NCBI GenBank assembly: GCA_001953115.1
Contig: LSSL01000628.1
Location: forward strand, 1 to 14,545
DNA from: Smittium mucronatum
Lineage: Eukaryota > Kickxellomycota > Harpellomycetes > Harpellales > Legeriomycetaceae
Length of the DNA: 14,545 nt
Direction of reading: 5' to 3'
Within the stretch, counting starts at the first letter, position 1. Each line of letters opens with the position of its first letter. Below, in pieces: positions 1 through 11,926 of the stretch. The position numbers and the translations under genes were made by a program. The notes under the pieces are model-generated. The model was not told the DNA's origin and did not search any database. It worked only from the letters and a program-made list of their open reading frames with translations.

Positions 1-633
1 GAGTCAAAAATGGCAAAAATTATTTTCGAAATTATCAATCTAATGTACGACTTTGGGGGAATCACAACTAATATCAACACTGGTATAGTAGCTTCTGTAC
101 CTAAAAAGGCTTACATGAAAGGCCCCGATAATTATCAGGAAATTTTATTGATTCTAACCCTTTCGAAGCTATTATCCAAAAATATAGCTACAAAATTGGC
201 ACAAATCGATAAGAAATATGAAGCATTAGTTAAAGAACAATTCGGATTTCGAAATTTTGAGGAGTGCGCCGCTCAAGCGACCGCCTTATACGAAATTTCA
301 AGGCGAAGAAAAATAAAAAATAAATAAGCCTTCATATGCTGTATCAACTATAGCAAAATCTACGACTGAGTGCCCCGCACCACATTTCTGTACAAACTGA
401 AGGAAATTAGGATTGGAGAGAAGTTACTCAACGCTATCTGGGGCCTTTACAGGTCTCCGAAAATAGCTGTTATGATTGGAGATTATGTCCATAAACTTTC
501 TGACTGCCTATGTGAGCTGCGAAATGGCTGTCCAGCTTCACAAACACTATTCTAATTTTGTATTAACGATCTTTTCGAAGACACTCAAGGTTTATATGTC
601 CCTGGACTCACCTCTAGGATACCTGGGCTGCTC

Positions 634-645
634 TTTGCCGATGAT
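634..645 (+). other. RT catalytic motif FADD (block C of the palm)
   Basis: The codons read Phe-Ala-Asp-Asp, followed by AVLLAES. In reverse transcriptases the two aspartates of this [FY]xDD box hold the catalytic metal ions. The motif is preceded by a GLL hydrophobic strand and lies at the expected distance after the FCINDLFED segment. It is unbroken here although the gene around it is not. Confidence 0.92.
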
Positions 646-1537
646 GCCGTGCTATTGGCCGAATCTGAAACCGATATTAAAATAGCATTAAATCGAATTA
701 CTGGTTGGTCTAACACATGGGAAATGACTGTGAATGCATGCAAGTGTAGTTTAATGAATTTAGCGGGTCCCCAAGCGTCTGATCTGATATTATAGGGCCA
801 AAAATCCCAAATAATGTTAAGTACACATATTTTGGGTATATTATAAACTATAAATGAGACGTTTCTGAGACCATCAAAAACAACGAATTAAGTATCAGAA
901 AGGCTTTCTACGCTGCTTATAGCTTCTTGAGCCTATCCGACGTGCCTAGCAGCTTAAAAATAAAATTTATAAATTCGGCTCTGATGACTATTGGCTGTTA
1001 CGGAGGCGAGACCTTTGGCATGAGTGAAACCAGAGTTAAGCCGATCCATGCCCAAATCATCAAAGACATCCGACTGTTTGCAAATTTGGGTGATTATGCA
1101 ACCATGGAACGGGCCCAAGCCAAACTGGGGATAAATTACGTCTTCTTAAAAACCAGCACAGCTCGAAAGCGTGCATATCATAAATGAGAAGCTTTAAATA
1201 ACTGGATAGTTGAACTCATTAAATCGCCCATCAAGGCCAGAATGTCCTTTTGGGTAACCGGCAGTGCCAGATATATAAAAAATTATGTCTTAAAAATTCA
1301 AAATGTGAAATTATCGTCGCCATATTCGACAAGAAAAATAAAAATATTCGGTCTAAAATCCACCAGTAGACGGTGGACCGAAAAATCTTTGGAAAAGGAA
1401 ACTGTATGAATATTAAGCTTCTGTACCCTGACCTGAAAATCGGCCTCAATAACACAGGGAAAAAGCGAATTGGAGCCTTCCTGACCGTCTAGCGACTATA
1501 AAATATGAAAATTTTATATTAATTTTTTTAAAATAAT

Positions 1538-1593
1538 TGTCTCTTCTGCAAAATTGATATTCCTGAAACTGTCGACCACAATTATTAAATTTT
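1538..1593 (+). other. Degenerate C-terminal zinc knuckle of copy A
   Basis: Frame 2 reads C-L-F-C (codons at 1538 and 1547), nine residues, then His at 1577. This fits the first three ligands of the CCHC-type knuckle found after the RT in many LINEs, thought to bind nucleic acid. The fourth cysteine is lost: after a one-base deletion relative to copy B near 1580-1588, the corresponding codon is TTT (Phe) at 1591. Two stops (1520, 1529) lie just upstream and TAA occurs at 1586 in the original frame. Confidence 0.6.
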
Positions 1594-2820
1594 TCTCGAT
1601 GGGACATACAGCGAAATGAAACGACCGACCGGTTCATACCTGCTCCGATCTGCTCAGACATGAAAAACATCTTTATAATTTCAATGAATCCCGGTTATGG
1701 ATAGTTGGAAAACTCCTTGGGGGGTTCTAAACATACTTTAAGTCAAACACAAGCTGAAACTGCAGAACTTTAATTAGTGTTGAAAACAGAAAATTTTCTT
1801 ATTGGAATCTTTATGTCACTAACACTTATGCTGCAGAATTCAAGTGAGATACCGGTCCCATTGAACCAATTATCTCGAGTTATACAGCTGCTAGAGCGGC
1901 AGAGTGGAGTTGGGTGAGTTTTTTTCACTTTTTTTAACTCTTTTAAATCGGGTTTTATAACTTTTTATTAATTTTGAAATAAAATTCCTATAAAATTTAT
2001 ATAATTTAAAATCAATAATTCGTACACTGTTGATATTTTTTTTGATATTTCTATCGGTTAAATTTGGAGCCTGTATTTGAGACAGATTTTGTATATGTAT
2101 TATGTGTTTTTGATACTAAGTGCTTTTGATATCTTTATTATTTTTATTACTTACCATTTTAATAAAAAAAAATTTATGTTTATTATTTTATCAAATAAAA
2201 TTGGAAAATAACATTCAATAACATTTAAATTATTCAATAGAAGATCATAATAAAATTTAACCTCTTTTAGTCACCTCAATATAATTAAATAAATTTATTG
2301 ACCCAAAAAAAATTTTCTAATAAAGTTATCTATTTAATTGATCTTAAATTTTAAAAAAATGTGTATCTTTTTATTATAATATAAGAAGTTGATACTAGTT
2401 AAAAAAAATAGAAATTTTCCGCTATAAAATTTATGTCTTTTTTTATGCTTTAAAAAATCCAAAAAAGGCACGAATATAAAGAATTCTACTACAAAAACAA
2501 CAAAATCGACTAAAATTAAATATTTATTGATTAGCTAAGGAAAGTGATAATCAAATCAAATTTAATTAATTTTATTTTGCTTTAATTTCAGTTGTATTTT
2601 ACGAATTCAATTGAATTTTAGAACAAAATTGTGGATGAATTTTTTAATACTTTAGCTTTTTATTTCTTAAATATTATTTAAAATGTGCCTTGAATTTCTT
2701 TATCTTATACTCTTTTTTTTGTTAATTTAATTTAGTTTAAACTTTCTAATACCTTTGAGTTCACTTATTTGTTTGTGAATGAGATTGCGTTTTTTTTTTT
2801 GCATTAAAAATAGCATTCAA

Positions 2821-2846
2821 TTTTTATTTTTATTTTTATTTTTATT
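2821..2846. repeat. Short tandem repeat, period 6 (TTTTTA)
   Basis: Four successive copies of TTTTTA are followed by a partial copy ending at TTTC. It is a simple sequence of the kind produced by replication slippage in AT-rich DNA; no function is implied. Confidence 0.8.
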
Positions 2847-5800
2847 TCTCATTCGAATTAAAATTTATCTTTTCTTTATTTTTTAGATTTTTTTATATGC
2901 CTGATGCACTATGTAATTTTAATTATAAATTGGATTCGAATGGTTTACATTTTTAAAAATATATAATTTAACACGTATTTATAATAAATAATAGTTTTAT
3001 TCTGCAATAAATTCAATATAACGAATAAATAACATAAATAAAACTTAAATAGAAAACTAAATAAAAAATCAAGGCTATTTTGATTTTCACTTCAAAATAT
3101 GAAAGAAATAAGGTTGTTTTTTCGCAATTATAATATTAAATTTTTAAAAAATAGTGTTACCAAAGTGATAATAAAATGATGAAATAAGTATAGTGTTAAA
3201 AATATATTAAAAATAAATAAATAAATCTAATGCTACCTCATGATTTATTTATTTTTGGGAAAAAGCAAAAGTGAAACAAGCGCCATAGCTGATTTTTAAG
3301 AATTGTTAATGAATTAAATTTTAGTTTTTTCTAAAAAAAATGACAAGGGAAGAGTGAAATTAAAATTTATATGATTCTAATGTGTATAAAACCAATAAAT
3401 TTTTTCTTATAAAACGAAAATTTGATTTCAGTTAAATTCACAATCGCAAACCTATTAATAATATAATTTGAAAGCGCAGAAGTATTAGTGATTACATTTA
3501 AAGCCGAATCCAAAAATAATAATAATATAATTAACTTGAAGTAATAAAATCCTGCCCCTCAAACCAAAATCAAAATTTTAAAAAAGAATCGCTACAGAAG
3601 CCATTTATATTAATTGCCTGATTTTTTTAAAAAAAAATAAGCGCCATTTAGCTTATATAAAAGAAAATTTATACATTTTTTTAGAAATTCTCAACTCCTT
3701 CTATCTAAATAGTATTTTTATTTGATATTTTCAATTATATGAAGCACCAATCTTTCTTTTAGAAAGCATTTTATTGAGTCTATTTATGGATTTTTATGTA
3801 TTTAAAATATTAAAAGATGATAGAGATTATCAAGAAAATACATTGAATATTTTAAATTTAATCTTATATTTATTTTAAAATCTCAGAAAAATATAATAAA
3901 CAAAAAAGATCTTCTGCAAATAATAACTATAAAAAATATAGGAAACTAGAAATATATAGTAGATAAAACTGCTGCTAAAATCTCAAAATCTCATAAAGCA
4001 TACATATTATTCTTAAAGATCAATCCCACGTCCCCATAATAGCTAAAAAATTTAATTTATTAAATGATAAAAAAAGGAAAAAATCATGTAATCTAAGGTT
4101 AAAGATAATATAAACTTAAGAAATTAAAAATATTATCTACAATGAATATTTTTAAACAAAAAGAGAAAAAATTTAATCTGATTTTTTCCGTTTAAATAAA
4201 AAAAAATACCGATATTTTTCTTGGATCGATTAGTTTTTTAAAAAAAATTGGATTTTTCCTAACTTATTATTAAAAAATTTCTTAAACTATTTCTTATTGA
4301 AATTTTTTATTAATAAGGAAAATAATTTATGGAAAATTCATTTAAATATTTGATGAAAAATATAAATAAACAATCATATAAAAACAAAATTAGCTCTAGA
4401 TATTATTTTTTGCTATAATTGGAGTTATTATCACAGATTATAATTCATTTTTAATCGTAAAAATAATTATTTTCGCTTTATCTTCATCGAAAAAATGCAC
4501 GATTTGCAAAGAAATAATCATGTAATAAAAATTAAAATTTTCACGATTTTTTGATTATATTTTCATTTATTTATCGATTTTTTATTGAAAATTCAATAAA
4601 AGGTATTATTGAGTTTTTCTAATAATTAAAACAAGATCAGACTAAAAAAAAGTTTCAGCTTATATATATGAAATTCTAATAAATTCCTGTCTGGATTATC
4701 TCATTTTTAATTTATTTTTTTTATAAAATTTTTTCTTCATAATAGCTTTGCAAAATAATTCAAAAAAATTTATTTTTTTATATTTTTCGAAGTTGACGAG
4801 GTATTTTGAATATAAAATCAAACTTAATTAAAGTTTAAGCTTTTTAGGAATTTATTGAAAATTAATAATAATAAAAAGACTATAAGGCTTATAAAATAAT
4901 TAATAATTTTGAAAAAAAAAAAAATTAATGAAAAAAATTGAAGGAGAGCCACTTTTAACCCAAATTTTGGATTTTAAAAATATGATTGATCTATTTTAGT
5001 TAAAATTAATCTGTTTGACCATGGAAATATAAATTTTAATAAAATCTGATTAAAACCCCCTTGGATTTTTTCATTATTTTGGAATGAGATAATTTATAAG
5101 GTTAAAAAATAATGTTACATTTCTTATGAAGGTTTAATTACTTGATTGTAAAAGCTGTATCTTTTTTTAAAAAAATAGAGGAAAAGAGTAAAAAAAAATT
5201 AAAAAAATGATATTTTTCTATTTTTAATCAATTTTATTTTTAATTTGTTTATATTTAACGGGGATATTTATAGAAATTATGCCTTAAATTACTTTTTCTA
5301 AAAAACAAAATTATTAGATACATTAAAAAGAAAAAATAACTAAACTTCAGTTTACTTTATCAGAATTTTCTAAATTTTCGTTAGGCATAACTGTATTCAT
5401 TAATGTAGTTTTAAAAAACTCATGATATATATAACTCGTTAAATTTGAGGATAAAAAAATGAGATTTATTTTTAGAATTTTAAATATCTTCAAGAAAGTA
5501 AATGAATTATTATATTTCAAAAAAGTAATTAAGTAGCGTTTTTTTTTCTGTTAACAGGCAATCAATTTTAAAAATTATATTTTTAAGCCCAGATGATTTA
5601 AATTTACATGTGGATAAATATAAATTTATTTAAAAAATTAATTATAACCAAACCAAAATTCTTCTTCGTATTTTTTTTTTGAATTACATAATAGTGTTGA
5701 TATAAAATATTTATTATCATTTTTAAATCGCATCAAATTAATTTAGTATTTTTTTTTTAATATTTAACTATTATTTTTTAAAAGAGTTATAGAAATACAA

Positions 5801-8425
5801 CAAACATTTTTAAAGATTTTAATTGAAAATGTTATCATAAAAACACTCGAACATTATTTTTTTAAAAAAATTGTAAAAAATATATATTTCAAAATTTCCA
5901 AATATATTAAAGATTGAGCTCTAAAAGAAAAAAAAATCCAATATATATATATTAACTTTTATTAACTAATAAAATCTTACTAATCTAAAAAATTTAAGGT
6001 TATTCATTAATAAATATTTAGAAAAAATAAATAACCAAATTGTAGGTTTGAGATTAATTTATGTTAATTTTTTTTTAATTTTTGTACAATATTCTGAAAT
6101 TACTGCTATGTGATATTTTATTAACTACAGATAAATAAAGGAGAGTAATTACAAAACTTCTATATTTATATGATTCAAAAATATTTTATAAAATTTAAAT
6201 TGATATTTTGTGATTATTAATAAAAAAATATGAGTCATACATTAAAAAAAAATTCATTTTCTCATCTATTCTTCACTTTTTTTTCTAATTGATAAATTCA
6301 CGATAAAAACATTTGACCTCATTAACATTCTATTTTCTTTACATAAGTAATTCAAACATACTAAAATGTAAAATAAGGAAATTTTAAATTAAATATTATA
6401 TGTATAGTAACTAGTCACATAAATCTAGGTATTTATTTTTAATAATCGATGGGTTAGTGGTTTTTTAATAAATTCAGTGGGGTAAAATCGGGTACAATAT
6501 TTGAATTTCATTTATATAATAATAATATAAAAATAAAAAGTTAATGGTCTTTGCCGTTTTTTTTAAAAAAATATGAATTTTTATAATCATTCTTTAATTT
6601 TCATTATTTTAGAATAATATTTTAATTTATGCCTTTGTTTTAAGGTGGGATACCAATTTGGGTACGATCTTATTTTTTTTTATTGCAATTTTTTGATTTA
6701 TGATTTTTTGATGCTATGTGGTTTCTAGTTGTGATTTTTTGGATAATAAAACAGATTATATATAAAAAAAGAATAATAAATAAGAATAAAGTAATAAGCA
6801 TAGGAATTTATTTATAAAAAAAAAAAAATTAGATAAAAATTTCAAAACTTGATTGAACCAAACCTTATAAATACTGAAATTTATAAATTAAATCTCAAAA
6901 AAAAAAAATATATATAAAATAAATACATATATATATCTTGACCTATCATCAAAAAAAATTTATTGCTATAAAGGAATAATATTTTAATTAGAAAAATAAG
7001 TACTATCAAGATATTAATTCTTTTTTAAATATAATTAATCAAATAAAAAAATAAAAATAATTATATGTATATGTATTAAGCATATATTATATCTCCTTCG
7101 AAATCTTTTTTTTATTGCACAGGTTAACATAATCACCTAAATTTTAATGAAAAATACTAAAAAATAATTTTTTATTTTTATTAAAAGAATGGAATTAATT
7201 TTGATATCAATTTATTTTTATTAATTTTTATGTAATATTTAGCCATTTTAATCTTGTATTATTTTTCTAATATTCATCAAAAACATCATTAAAAAAATGG
7301 GTGACTATCAAATACAGATGAAATCAATAGTAAAATAACACATTTTATTACAATATGTATATCACAGATTTTTTTAAATATATGCATATTTTTTTCAGTA
7401 TAAATTTTTATTTTCTATCTCTTGTAGAAAATCTGAAATTTTTTATTTAGTGATAATATTTAAAAGTATGCCAAAGAAATTATATTTCTCGCTAATAATT
7501 AAAGCCCTAATGGGATTATTAAAATTAATATTTTCAAAATAAAAAATAAAATTTCTGCTATAAGAAAAAACATCTAAAAAAATTTCAAAATTTAATATTA
7601 AACATTAAAATAATTAAAATAAACATTGTGGGTAATTTTATTTTCAATTCCAGTACATAAATTAAAAAAAATAAAAATACATGCCAAATTTAGAAACAGA
7701 TTTTTATATTTATTTATTTTTCGGGATGCAGGTAAAAATTAGAATCTTATGGATACAAATAAATAGAATAAAATAAAAATAAAACCTTAAAAAAATTATC
7801 TCATTTTGTAAATACATATATAAAAAACAATAAATGAAATTTTATTTATTTATATCGTAAATAAAATTTAAATTAATGTTAAAAATTCATTTTTTTAGAA
7901 TTTTTATAAATAAGATATTAATTAATCAGCGGGATATTATTTTTATGGAAAAATGATTTAATTTTCACAAATTGAATGGATTTTGACTAAAATACCATAT
8001 AAATCAAAAAATCAGGAATAATACACAATTTATCCTTTATTTTTACCTTCAGTAATACCAAATATATCTATCGACTTAATCTGATTTCAAAAAAATGACT
8101 TTTTATAGTTTTAATAAATGATTTTAAAATCATTCGTTCGATTTGGAAATTTTGATTGGGGTTTTTTTAAATTTATTTCTAAATATTTTTTCATATAATT
8201 AAATTAATTGGGGCATGTAAATAACCAAAATAGAATGGAATAAAATAGAAACTACTCTAAATATAATTTAAAAAATATATAATAAAAAAATGATTTTAAA
8301 AATCTTGCGCCAAAGTAGATTACCCCTTAAAATTCATTCCTTATTTATGCCAAAATTGCAGATTTAAAATTTATCTTAATCAAAAAGCTTAAAAAGAACA
8401 TTAATATTTATAATTTTTTCAAATA

Positions 8426-8470
8426 CATATATATATGTGTGTGTGTGTGTGTGTATGTATATATATATAT
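8426..8470. repeat. Compound dinucleotide microsatellite (AT)n-(TG)n-(AT)n
   Basis: An alternating AT tract runs into an uninterrupted TG/GT tract at about 8436-8454, then returns to an AT tract that ends before CCGTACG at 8471. The whole is an alternating purine-pyrimidine run, the type of sequence able to adopt Z-form or cruciform structure. It is the only clear dinucleotide GT repeat in the window. It would be length-variable between individuals if this is real genomic DNA. Confidence 0.85.
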
Positions 8471-10980
8471 CCGTACGCTTGGAAATATCGTATCTCACTT
8501 CATTTTCTCTTATAAAAAAAATCAAAAATTAATAAATCTTCTACAATTAAAATCATAAATATAATTTTTTTAAAAAAAAGAGACAGAAAACTTTTTTTTC
8601 ATAAAATGTGTAATTTATTGGTATTTAGAGAAAATTTTCTTCATTTTCTAAATAGGTTTTTTTTTTTTTGAAAAAAATCTTTAACAGTATCAAAAATTAA
8701 TGTTAAATACAACTCTTGTATTAAAAAATAATTTAATTAAGCCTTTTTTTACAAGAAAAAGATTGGGATTTTATTTTGGTGCGATTTTTTTGTGTATTTT
8801 CGTTTAAATATTCATTAATTTGGCTAATATAAATTATTTGCAATGGATTTGATGATGTAAGCATGAATTAAGACACTAATATTCACCACTTTGGCTAAAA
8901 AAAGTCACTTTTAACTTATATATTTTGAAATTAAATAATAGAGACATATTATTTTTCAAAAAAAAAAATAGAAACAATAGAAATTTTTTTTTAAAATCTG
9001 GCACTAATCTTAATAACAAGTAAATTTTAAAAATGAATAAAAAATCAATATATTTTTTATTTATATAAAAAAATTCTTTAAAAAATTAAATATACTTTTA
9101 ATATTATGATTATGAATTTAAATACAGTTTATTTTATAGTTATAGTGTTATAAATAATTATCTTTTGATTAGTATCATTATTGTAAAATTTTATTGAAAA
9201 TCAATATCTAAAATATTATATTACAGATAATTTTTTATTTTAATAATTTTAGTTTAAAATTTATTCTATTATAAAAAAATTAGACTTTTTTTAAATTTCC
9301 TTTTATTCATAGCCATGTATTTGGGCTATTTTTATGCCATTTTAGATAATATTATATATATATAGTTAAAAATAAGAAAAATATCTTTATTCATCGCTTA
9401 ATTTTTAAATATTTACATTAAATTCATTTCAAGGATATTTCAAACATAATTTTTTAAGACAAGCTTCACCAATTAAAAAAAATATTTTTTTCGGAAAATT
9501 CATTTTTTTAAATTTTCATGGATTAAATTTGGTTTGATTTGATTTAATATTTGGGAGATTATTTTCATGAACAGACCCTTTTTTTTCTACAATTTTTATT
9601 GGAAGATTTTACTTTGGTATAATGTTGGCTTAATAGCTATATAGTTTTGAAAATTATCGAAAACTTGCCTGATTTGTATTTTTCCAAATTATTATAAAAT
9701 AAAATTTGTTTTTAATGATATTAAAAAAATTCTCATTAATGATCAATATTTTTACTAAAAATTAAATAAGAAAATCTTAAAATTAAAACTTTTTTTATGT
9801 CTAAGAATCTGACATTTACATAATTAATACCTTATACCACGATTAATGTATTAAATGCACTTTAATTTTCTCTTTTTTTTATTTTTTTTTCAAGTTTTAT
9901 TAAATATAGTTAAAGAATCGTCCGATTTTTTTAATGAAACAACGAAGAGGAAATATTTCTATATATTTTTTTTAATTCTTCAAAATTCTGATCTAAAAAC
10001 ATCTAAAAAGTGGGGAAAAATCTCATTAAAGCGCTGACTAATGTTATCTTATTTACCAAATAAAATCATATTTTTCATTGCTTTTCTAAAAAAATTATTT
10101 CAATTATTATCTTATTGAAATTTTGCACTAAATTATATAGTAGTCTTTATTATTTTACTAAGTAGATTATATTAGATTTTACTTCTATTCTTATCAAATT
10201 TAATTTCTCACTAAAGAAAAAAAAAAGATTAAAAATAATAAGACCCAACATTATTTATTAATTTTAATTAATTTTAATGGTATTTATCCTTTATTTCCAG
10301 TTTAAATTTTAGAAGAAAAATAACTGAAAGGCTTATAAATGCGGGGTTAGTTCGGTATAAATAAAAAAGTACCTGCTTTTTTTAAAAAAAACATAAATTA
10401 AACTTTCGATTTTTTCTGGTTAAATAAATTAAAAGCATTAAATTAAAAACATCGCTATTTTTTGAATCAAAATATGGTAAATTTTAATTTTTTTTAAGAT
10501 TGATATTCAAACAGTAAATTTTAAAAAAAACTAAAAAAATTTTAAATTTGGTTTTTTTATTTGTGTGATGTAATTTTGATCGATAAATGAGAATGGATAT
10601 AGTTTCAATTAATTTTAAATAATTAATTTGTTTTCCTCTGAATATTTAGTATTTTACAATACCAAGTTATGAAGAAAAAAAAAATCCATATAATTCGCTT
10701 CTTCCGTTCTAGAAGCTCCACAAATAATGGGCATAAGCTTTCTGGTAATGTGTGTGTCGATCAGAAATTTAGCTGTTTACAGCTCAAGTATATTATCGGC
10801 GTTGTAAAACTGTATCTAAATCAATGTATTTTTAGACCCCCCATCACCACCACCAAAGTATATTTTCAATCATCTCCTACCGGAATTAATTGAAATTTGA
10901 AGTTTTTTTTAGCTTTCTGAACGTATCGGTGCAGTTATGAACTGTATGGCTGTCTCATTTCGCTGTATATTCCATAAAGA

Positions 10981-11037
10981 GCAATTTAATAAGGTGCTGT
11001 TGACAGTTTAAGGCACAAATATTTTGCGGAAGGGATA
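10981..11037 (-). other. Degenerate C-terminal zinc knuckle of copy B
   Basis: Aligned with copy A, the four ligand positions read Tyr (11035-11037), Arg (11026-11028), Ser (10996-10998) and Cys (10981-10983), with the same spacing of two, nine and four residues. Three of the four ligands are lost and only the last cysteine remains. An in-frame TAA lies between the second and third positions. The residues after it (SLWNIQRNET) match copy A well, which fixes the alignment. Confidence 0.6.
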
Positions 11038-11914
11038 ATTTTTTAAAAAAAATCAGTCTAAAAAGCTCATATTTGATATTATCTGGACGGCCCGGAAGGT
11101 TCCCATTCGAATTTTACCTATTTCTTTGAGACCAAGTTTCAGGTCAGTTTATAGCAGCTGAAGATTGATCCAGTTTCCTTTTCCGCCGATTTTTCTGTCC
11201 ATCGTCCACTAGTGTATTTTAACCCGGTTATTTTCATTTTTCCTATCGACTATTGCGATGGTGGTTTCATATTTTGAATTTTGAACACAACTTTTTTTTT
11301 ATACATCTTGCACTGTCAGTCACCCAGGAGCCCATCCTGGCCCATATGGGTGACTTGATCAGATCTACTGTCCACGTTTTAGAAGTAGTAAATTTATGGT
11401 ATTATCGCTCTAGAAAAGTGCTGGTTTTTAAGAAGATATATTTTATCTATAGCTCCGATCGTTCACGCTCCACTGCGGTAAACTTACCCGATTTAGCTAT
11501 AAGTCGAACAAATTTTTCGATTTCTGATTGAATGGGATGAACTTTTTCCTCGCTTTTACCAAAAATATTTCCTCCATAGCATTCAACCGGCATTAATGCA
11601 GAGTAAACGGATTCTATTTTCATACAGGTTAAGAAAACCTCATGCTGAATAAAAATCCTTTCTATTCTTTGATTTAATTTTTTTTATGTTTCTTGAAATG
11701 TTCCATTTATTGTTCATAACATAACCCAAATATTTAAATCCATCTTTATTTGTTATTTTTCGAGCAATTGATGTCAGATCAAACGATTTGGGGCCGGCGA
11801 AATTCATTACATCGCACTTCGATTCGCTATCCGCCATTTTCACGTATTCAACCAAGCGTTAATTTGATTTTATTAATTTTGAATTCCTGTGTCTCGTTTA
11901 GCCAATAGCACTGC

Positions 11915-11926
11915 ACAATCAGCAAA
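11915..11926 (-). other. Mutated RT catalytic motif, FADC in place of FADD
   Basis: On the minus strand the codons are TTT GCT GAT TGT, giving Phe-Ala-Asp-Cys, flanked by GLL and AVLLA exactly as in copy A. A GAT to TGT change needs more than one substitution. The last aspartate is a metal ligand in the RT family, so its loss marks this copy as catalytically dead. Confidence 0.85.

Larger units (their letters stand above)
1..1917 (+). mobile_element. LINE-like non-LTR retrotransposon, copy A (partial, decayed)
   Basis: The stretch is visibly richer in G+C than the DNA after it and encodes, in pieces, the reverse transcriptase and C-terminal part of a non-LTR retrotransposon. The left edge of the window cuts it, so any upstream endonuclease domain or ORF1 is not visible. 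The 3' boundary is placed just after the last segment that matches copy B in protein (shared LLER residues near 1888-1899, stop TGA at 1915). After that the sequence turns into T-rich, low-complexity DNA. I see no clear poly(A) tail and no target-site duplication, which is expected for an old or left-truncated view. No LTRs, integrase or RNase H are visible. The clade cannot be fixed without a phylogeny. The mobile-element call is strong; the exact 3' end is uncertain by tens of bases. Confidence 0.88.
1..1917 (+). pseudogene. Non-LTR reverse transcriptase ORF, broken (copy A)
   Basis: This would copy element RNA into DNA at a nicked target. In frame 1, from the left edge, come the RT blocks: VPKK near 91-102, NYQ and the SKLL helix to about 175, EQFGFR at 235-252, INYSKIYD at 343-366, then LYRSPKIAV, RNGCPAS and FCINDLFED near 556-582, and the catalytic FADD at 634-645, intact, followed by AVLLAES and a CKCSLMNLAG block. 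Frame 3 then carries KAFYAAYSFL, LKIKFINSAL, YGGETFGMSE and a long C-terminal segment to 1407. Frame 2 carries LYPDLKIGLNN from 1421 and a Cys knuckle at 1538. Frame 1 resumes near 1588 and ends at TGA 1915. Stops lie at 325, 367, 553, 793, 855, 1185, 1407, 1490, 1499, 1520, 1529, 1702 and 1771. Frame changes fall at about 810-838, 1410-1421 and 1580-1588. All three stop codons occur at varied ancestral residues, so decay explains them better than a reassigned genetic code. There is no usable start; ATG 10 is internal to the homology. Confidence 0.88.
1918..10685. other. AT-rich spacer of about 8.8 kb with no supportable gene
   Basis: The stretch is dominated by A and T, with long homopolymer runs and stop codons at high density in all frames. 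The longest open frames are short and made of Phe, Leu, Ile, Lys and Asn, as expected by chance from this composition. I found no recognisable protein motif, no tRNA cloverleaf, no rRNA-like block and no CRISPR-like array. Short tandem repeats at 2821-2846 and 8426-8470 are listed separately. A small G-richer patch at about 6470-6670 contains two loosely similar segments. The spacer could be intergenic DNA, a heterochromatic or subtelomeric block, or remains of older elements drifted beyond recognition; nothing visible chooses between these. Confidence 0.7.

Noticed and set aside
476..685. Plus-strand open frame of 69 codons
   Set aside because: It overlaps the RT core in another frame. Frame 1 carries the FCINDLF and FADD motifs instead.
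1231..1670. Two minus-strand open frames of 74 codons each
   Set aside because: They are antisense to LINE copy A, whose plus-strand protein matches copy B. The minus translations show no family similarity.
325..1771. Reassigned stop codons (alternative genetic code) explaining the in-frame stops
   Set aside because: TAA, TAG and TGA all occur, at positions where the other copy or the family has different residues, and true frame changes are also present. Decay explains this more simply.
1918..2100. Poly(A) tail or 3' UTR of LINE copy A
   Set aside because: The sequence is T-rich and A-rich like the rest of the spacer and shows no similarity to the DNA next to the 3' end of copy B, so no boundary can be claimed.
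9855..10037. Open frame of 60 codons on the plus strand
   Set aside because: It is Phe/Leu/Lys-rich translation of T- and A-runs, has no recognisable motif, and is of a length expected by chance in this composition.
10669..10893. Plus-strand open frame of 74 codons
   Set aside because: It lies antisense to the 3' part of LINE copy B, where the minus strand carries the homology.
11253..11531. Plus-strand open frame of 92 codons
   Set aside because: It is antisense to the YGG/FLKTST domain of copy B. Openness on the wrong strand is a by-product of the coding sequence's composition.
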